A stretch of DNA of 13,312 nt from positions 1-13,312 of the forward strand of contig JAIXTZ010000193.1 of NCBI GenBank assembly GCA_027483745.1, written 5' to 3'. Below the pieces are notes generated by a model. It ran no database searches, was not told the origin of the DNA, and worked only from the letters and a program-made list of their open reading frames with translations. Each line of letters starts with the position of its first letter. Position 1 is the stretch's first letter. The position numbers and the translations under genes are program-made. Below are positions 9,733-13,312 of the stretch, in pieces. This stretch comes from Lysobacteraceae bacterium (lineage in GTDB: Bacteria; Pseudomonadota; Gammaproteobacteria; Xanthomonadales; Xanthomonadaceae).

Positions 9733-11363
9733 GGGTCCCCGGGGCGTCCAGGCCGATCGCTAGCGTAACGGCCCGGCAGCCGGATGCGGAAACAGGCGCC
9801 GCCGCCCGGCACCGCGACGAAGCGCAGGCTGCCTTGGTTGGCTTCGCAAAGCTGGCGGGCGATGTACAGGCCGAGGCCGGTGCCGTGTTCGCTGGTCGTG
9901 TAGAAGGGCTCGAACAGGCGCGCGGCCACGGCCGGGGGGATGCCGGGGCCGTGGTCCACCACGTCGAGATCGACCGCGCCGGGCTCGGCCCCGTCGCCGG
10001 CGGCGGGTTGGGCGCGCAGCAGCACGCGGGCCGGCTGGCCGGGCAGTCGGCCGTAGGCGCGCGCGTTGTCGACCAGCACGGTGAGCACCTGCTGGAGGTG
10101 ACGCGGGTCGACCATGGCGCTCAGGGGGCCGTCGCCCCGCTGGTCGAGCTGGTCCGCCCCGAGGGGGTGCAGGGTGCGGTAGTCGGCGACGAAGCGCTGG
10201 AGCAGTCGCGGCAGGTCGACCACCTCCGCCTGCGCGCGCTCGCGACGTGCAAGCCCCAGCACGCTGTCGACGATGCCGTCCATGCGCTGGCACTGGCCCT
10301 GGATGATGTCCAGCAACCGGTGGTCGGCCTCGGGCAGGCCGGGCGACTCGTCGAGCAGTTGCGCGGCATGGAGGATGGCGGACAGCGGGTTGCGGATCTC
10401 GTGGGCGATGCTGGCGCCGAGCCGACCTAGGGTGGCGAGGGTGAGCTCTTCGGCGCGGCCGCTGTAGTGGCGCGCATCGTCGAGGAAGCAGAGATACAAC
10501 TCGTCGCGCACGCCGGTGGCGGCGAAGCGCGGCAGCAGCTCGGGGCCGTCCTCGCCCACGCGCAGGCTGCGTGGCTGCACCTCGCCGCTGCTGCGCCAGC
10601 GTCGCAGCAGGGCGTCGAGCGGAGGGGAGAGGTCGGCCAGGCGCTGCGCCTCGCCTTTCGCCCCGAGCAGGGCCCAGGCCGCTTCGTTGAACAGCCGGAC
10701 GCGGTGCTGGCCGTCGACGACCAGGACGCCGGTGCGCATGCGGCGGATGACCAGCTCGTTCAGCTCGGCGAGCTGCGCCACTTCGCTGCCGCGCTCGTCG
10801 GCCAGCGCCTCGGAGCGGGCGAGCTCGCGGCGCAGGAACTGCGAGAACGCCGCGCCGGCGAGGTAGCAGACGGCGAACATCGCTGGTTCCACCAGCGGGC
10901 GGTTGTCGCGCGCGGCGAGGGTGCTCAGGGCGAACTCGCCGAACACCGCGGCGGCGGCCAACGTGGCCAGCGCCATCGCCAGCCGGAAACCGACGATCAG
11001 GCTGCCGATGGTGATGTTGAACAGCAGCAGGAGGCCGATGGCGGCGTCGAGCCCCTGCTGGGCCGAGAGCACCGTGGCGGCGATGACGATGTCCAGGGCC
11101 AGGCCCCAGCCGCCCTGGATGGGCAGGTTCGCGCCCGGGCGTCGGCTGGCCCAGAGCAGGCCTAACGACAGCAGCAAGTAAAGCGTGGCGGCCGCGCGGA
11201 GCAGCGGGGCGTCGACGGCGCTCAGCAGCCCGAGGTGCTCCGGCGCCCAGCCCAGCGTGACCAGCAGCACCGCCTCCAGCACGCGGTACAGGGCGAAGCC
11301 GAACAGCTCGCGCTGCTGGATGCCGCCCTGGGGCAGCTGGCTGGACGAACGGACGAAGGGCAT
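9729..11363 (-). CDS. pilS: Sensor histidine kinase PilS
   Basis: Membrane sensor kinase partner of PilR, 544 residues from the chosen start. About six hydrophobic helices fill residues 20-178 and no large periplasmic domain is visible. A PAS-like segment (about 195-300) follows, then the HisKA domain with the H-box SIAHEIRNPLSAI (H321). The ATPase domain has the N-box VLVDNARAYG (N433), G1 DHGPGIP (470-476), F-box LFEPFYTT (483-490) and G2 GTGLGL (494-499). In Pseudomonas, PilS senses pilin in the membrane; that role here is by homology. The frame stays open upstream to an ATG at 11468, but those 35 residues are basic, low-complexity and outside the family, so ATG 11363 is preferred. No Shine-Dalgarno precedes it and a -10-like box lies 6 nt upstream. 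Confidence 0.94.
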
Positions 11364-11369
11364 GACCGC

Positions 11370-11375
11370 ACTGTA
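11370..11375 (-). promoter_or_regulatory. Candidate -10 box for a leaderless pilS transcript
   Basis: TACAGT on the reverse strand lies 6 nt before the pilS ATG, matching 4 of 6 bases of the -10 consensus. Transcription would then begin at or within a base or two of the start codon. The -35 region is not recognisable. The lack of a ribosome-binding site near the ATG agrees with a leaderless message, but the evidence is thin. Confidence 0.3.
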
Positions 11376-11416
11376 GCGGCCCCTCGCGGTCGGCGGGCCG
11401 GTGCCGGCGCCGCGCT

Positions 11417-11445
11417 TTGCCTTCCTGCACCTGAGCGACGACAAT
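11417..11445 (+). promoter_or_regulatory. Candidate sigma-70-type promoter of sucCD
   Basis: TTGCCT (11417-11422), a 17-nt spacer and GACAAT (11440-11445), each matching consensus at 4 of 6 positions, lie in the pilS-sucC divergent region. The start would be near 11452, giving a leader of about 80 nt before the sucC ATG. It is the best promoter-like pair in this 169-bp gap, but it is unproven. Confidence 0.45.
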
Positions 11446-11532
11446 ACGCGCCCCGTCGGCGGGCGCATCCCGGATCGCCACCCCGATGGCCCTCATCCCC
11501 GCGGCACCGTGCCGCCCAGACCCAGGTGTCCC

Positions 11533-12693
11533 ATGAATTTCCACGAGTACCAGGCCAAAGAGCTGTTCGCCGAGGTCGGCATTCCCGTTCCCGCCGGCAA
11601 GATCGCCCGCACCGCCGATGAAGCCGTCGAGGCCGCCAAGGCGCTCGGAGGCGACTTCTGGGTGGTGAAGGCGCAGATCCACGCGGGTGGCCGCGGCAAG
11701 GCCGGCGGCGTGAAGCTCTGCAAGAGCCTCGACGCCGTGAAGGAAGCGGCCGCCGGCTTGCTGGGCCGCAAGATGGAGACCTACCAGTCGGGTGGCCGCG
11801 CGCTGCCGATCGACGTGGTGCTGGTGACCGAGGCCTCGGACATCGCCAAGGAGCTCTACATCTCGGCGCTGGTCGACCGTTCGACCAAGTCGATCACCTT
11901 CATCTGCTCGGCCGAAGGCGGCGTGGAGATCGAGAAGGTCGCGGCCGAAACGCCGGAGCTGATCCACACGGTGCACGTGAACTTCGTGGAAGGCCTGCAG
12001 CCCTACCAGTGCCGTCAGGTCGGCTTCGCGATGGGCTTGAACGCCAAGCAGTGCGGCCAGCTCACCAAGATCATGCTGGGCCTGTTCACCCTGTTCAACA
12101 AGTACGACCTGTCGATCATCGAGCTGAACCCGCTCGCCATCAACAACCACGGCGACCTGATCGCGCTCGACGGCAAGGTGAACTCGGACGACAACGCCGA
12201 GTTCCGCCAGCCGAAGACCACGGCCATGCGCGACATCGCGCAGGAAGACGAAGCCGAAGTGCTGGCCGTCAAGTACAACCTCAACTACGTGACGATGGAC
12301 GGCAACATCGGCTGCCTCGTCAACGGCGCGGGCCTCGCGATGGCCACGATGGACGTCATCCAGTTGAACGGCGGTTCGCCGGCCAACTTCCTTGACGTCG
12401 GCGGCGGCGCCACCAAGGAGCGCGTCACCGAGGCCTTCAAGCTCATCCTGAGCTCGGACAAGGTCAAGGCGATCTTCGTCAACATCTTCGGCGGCATCGT
12501 CCGCTGCGACATGATCGCGGAAGGCATCATCGCCGCGGTCAAGGAAGTGGACGTCAAGGTGCCGGTGATCGTGCGTCTCGAAGGCACCAACGTCGATAAG
12601 GGCAAGGAACTGCTGAAGAACTCGGGCCTCGCGATCCAGCCGGCCGACGACATCAACGACGGCGCGAAGAAAGCCGTCGCCGCCGCTGCCTGA
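11533..12693 (+). CDS. sucC: Succinyl-CoA synthetase (ADP-forming) subunit beta
   Basis: The beta subunit of the TCA-cycle enzyme that converts succinyl-CoA to succinate with formation of ATP (or GTP). At 386 residues it matches the family length closely. The N-terminal ATP-grasp domain (about 1-235) begins [12 protein letters not shown] and has [11 protein letters not shown] (51-61) and [10 protein letters not shown] (195-204), with E197, N199 and D213 as nucleotide/Mg ligands. The C-terminal CoA-ligase domain has NGAGLAM (264-270), [12 protein letters not shown] (287-298) and [10 protein letters not shown] (317-326). The family-conserved N-terminus fixes ATG 11533 over an in-frame GTG at 11401. 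AGGTG upstream is a modest ribosome-binding site. It is followed after 23 nt by sucD. The neighbourhood next to pilS recalls xanthomonads. Confidence 0.98.
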   Translation: MNFHEYQAKELFAEVGIPVPAGKIARTADEAVEAAKALGGDFWVVKAQIHAGGRGKAGGVKLCKSLDAVKEAAAGLLGRKMETYQSGGRALPIDVVLVTEASDIAKELYISALVDRSTKSITFICSAEGGVEIEKVAAETPELIHTVHVNFVEGLQPYQCRQVGFAMGLNAKQCGQLTKIMLGLFTLFNKYDLSIIELNPLAINNHGDLIALDGKVNSDDNAEFRQPKTTAMRDIAQEDEAEVLAVKYNLNYVTMDGNIGCLVNGAGLAMATMDVIQLNGGSPANFLDVGGGATKERVTEAFKLILSSDKVKAIFVNIFGGIVRCDMIAEGIIAAVKEVDVKVPVIVRLEGTNVDKGKELLKNSGLAIQPADDINDGAKKAVAAAA

Positions 12694-12716
12694 ACCCGAC
12701 ACCAAGGAATCGAAAC

Positions 12717-13312
<596 letters not shown>

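Noticed and set aside
11364..11468. 35-residue N-terminal extension of pilS
   Set aside because: The extension is basic and low-complexity, not expected in PilS, and would overlap the candidate sucC promoter. ATG 11363 fits the family better.
11401..11532. 44-residue upstream extension of sucC from an in-frame GTG
   Set aside because: SucC proteins begin at the [11 protein letters not shown] segment, so the extension is an open leader only.
9760..12705. 981-codon open frame on the - strand across sucC and pilS
   Set aside because: It is antisense to sucC and then out of frame with pilS. The product is low-complexity with no recognisable domain, so it is a shadow of the codon bias.

Overview
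The window is a high-G+C (roughly two-thirds by eye), densely coded stretch of a gammaproteobacterial chromosome. The gene order secA - mutT/thiE - (coaE pilD pilC pilB pilA pilR pilS, reverse strand) - sucC sucD resembles Xanthomonadales (Lysobacter/Xanthomonas-like) genomes. The assignment to that order rests on protein similarity and gene order recalled from knowledge, not on a search. There are no transposases, phage genes, tRNAs, rRNAs or CRISPR arrays.

Layout. Positions 1-3062 (+) hold the C-terminal three quarters of the preprotein translocase ATPase SecA, then a Nudix hydrolase fused to a ThiE-like domain. These meet, tail to tail, a reverse-strand block at 3087-7575: pilB-pilC-pilD-coaE, with gaps of only 3-7 nt, so almost certainly one operon. 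Upstream of it, in the same direction, is the major pilin gene pilA (7708-8112). It is separated from pilB by a strong intrinsic terminator with a UUCG loop. Next is a 237-bp regulatory region with a near-consensus sigma-54 promoter, then the pilSR two-component pair (9729-11363, ATGA overlap). A 169-bp divergent region separates pilS from sucCD, the succinyl-CoA synthetase of the TCA cycle; sucD runs off the right end.

How the genes work together. PilD removes the prepilin leader from PilA, the platform protein PilC and the extension ATPase PilB polymerise the pilin, and PilS/PilR with sigma-54 should control pilA transcription. SecA, MutT, CoaE and SucCD are housekeeping neighbours in protein export, nucleotide-pool sanitation, CoA synthesis and central metabolism. 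The large open frames opposite these genes (up to 981 codons) are high-G+C shadows.

I found no evidence for a novel multi-gene system. The most informative signals are regulatory: the pilA promoter with a predicted hairpin at the very 5' end of its transcript, a cluster of five TGACG/CGTCA half-sites and a nested palindrome upstream, a C8 homopolymer near the start of pilC that could allow phase variation, and a possibly leaderless pilS message.
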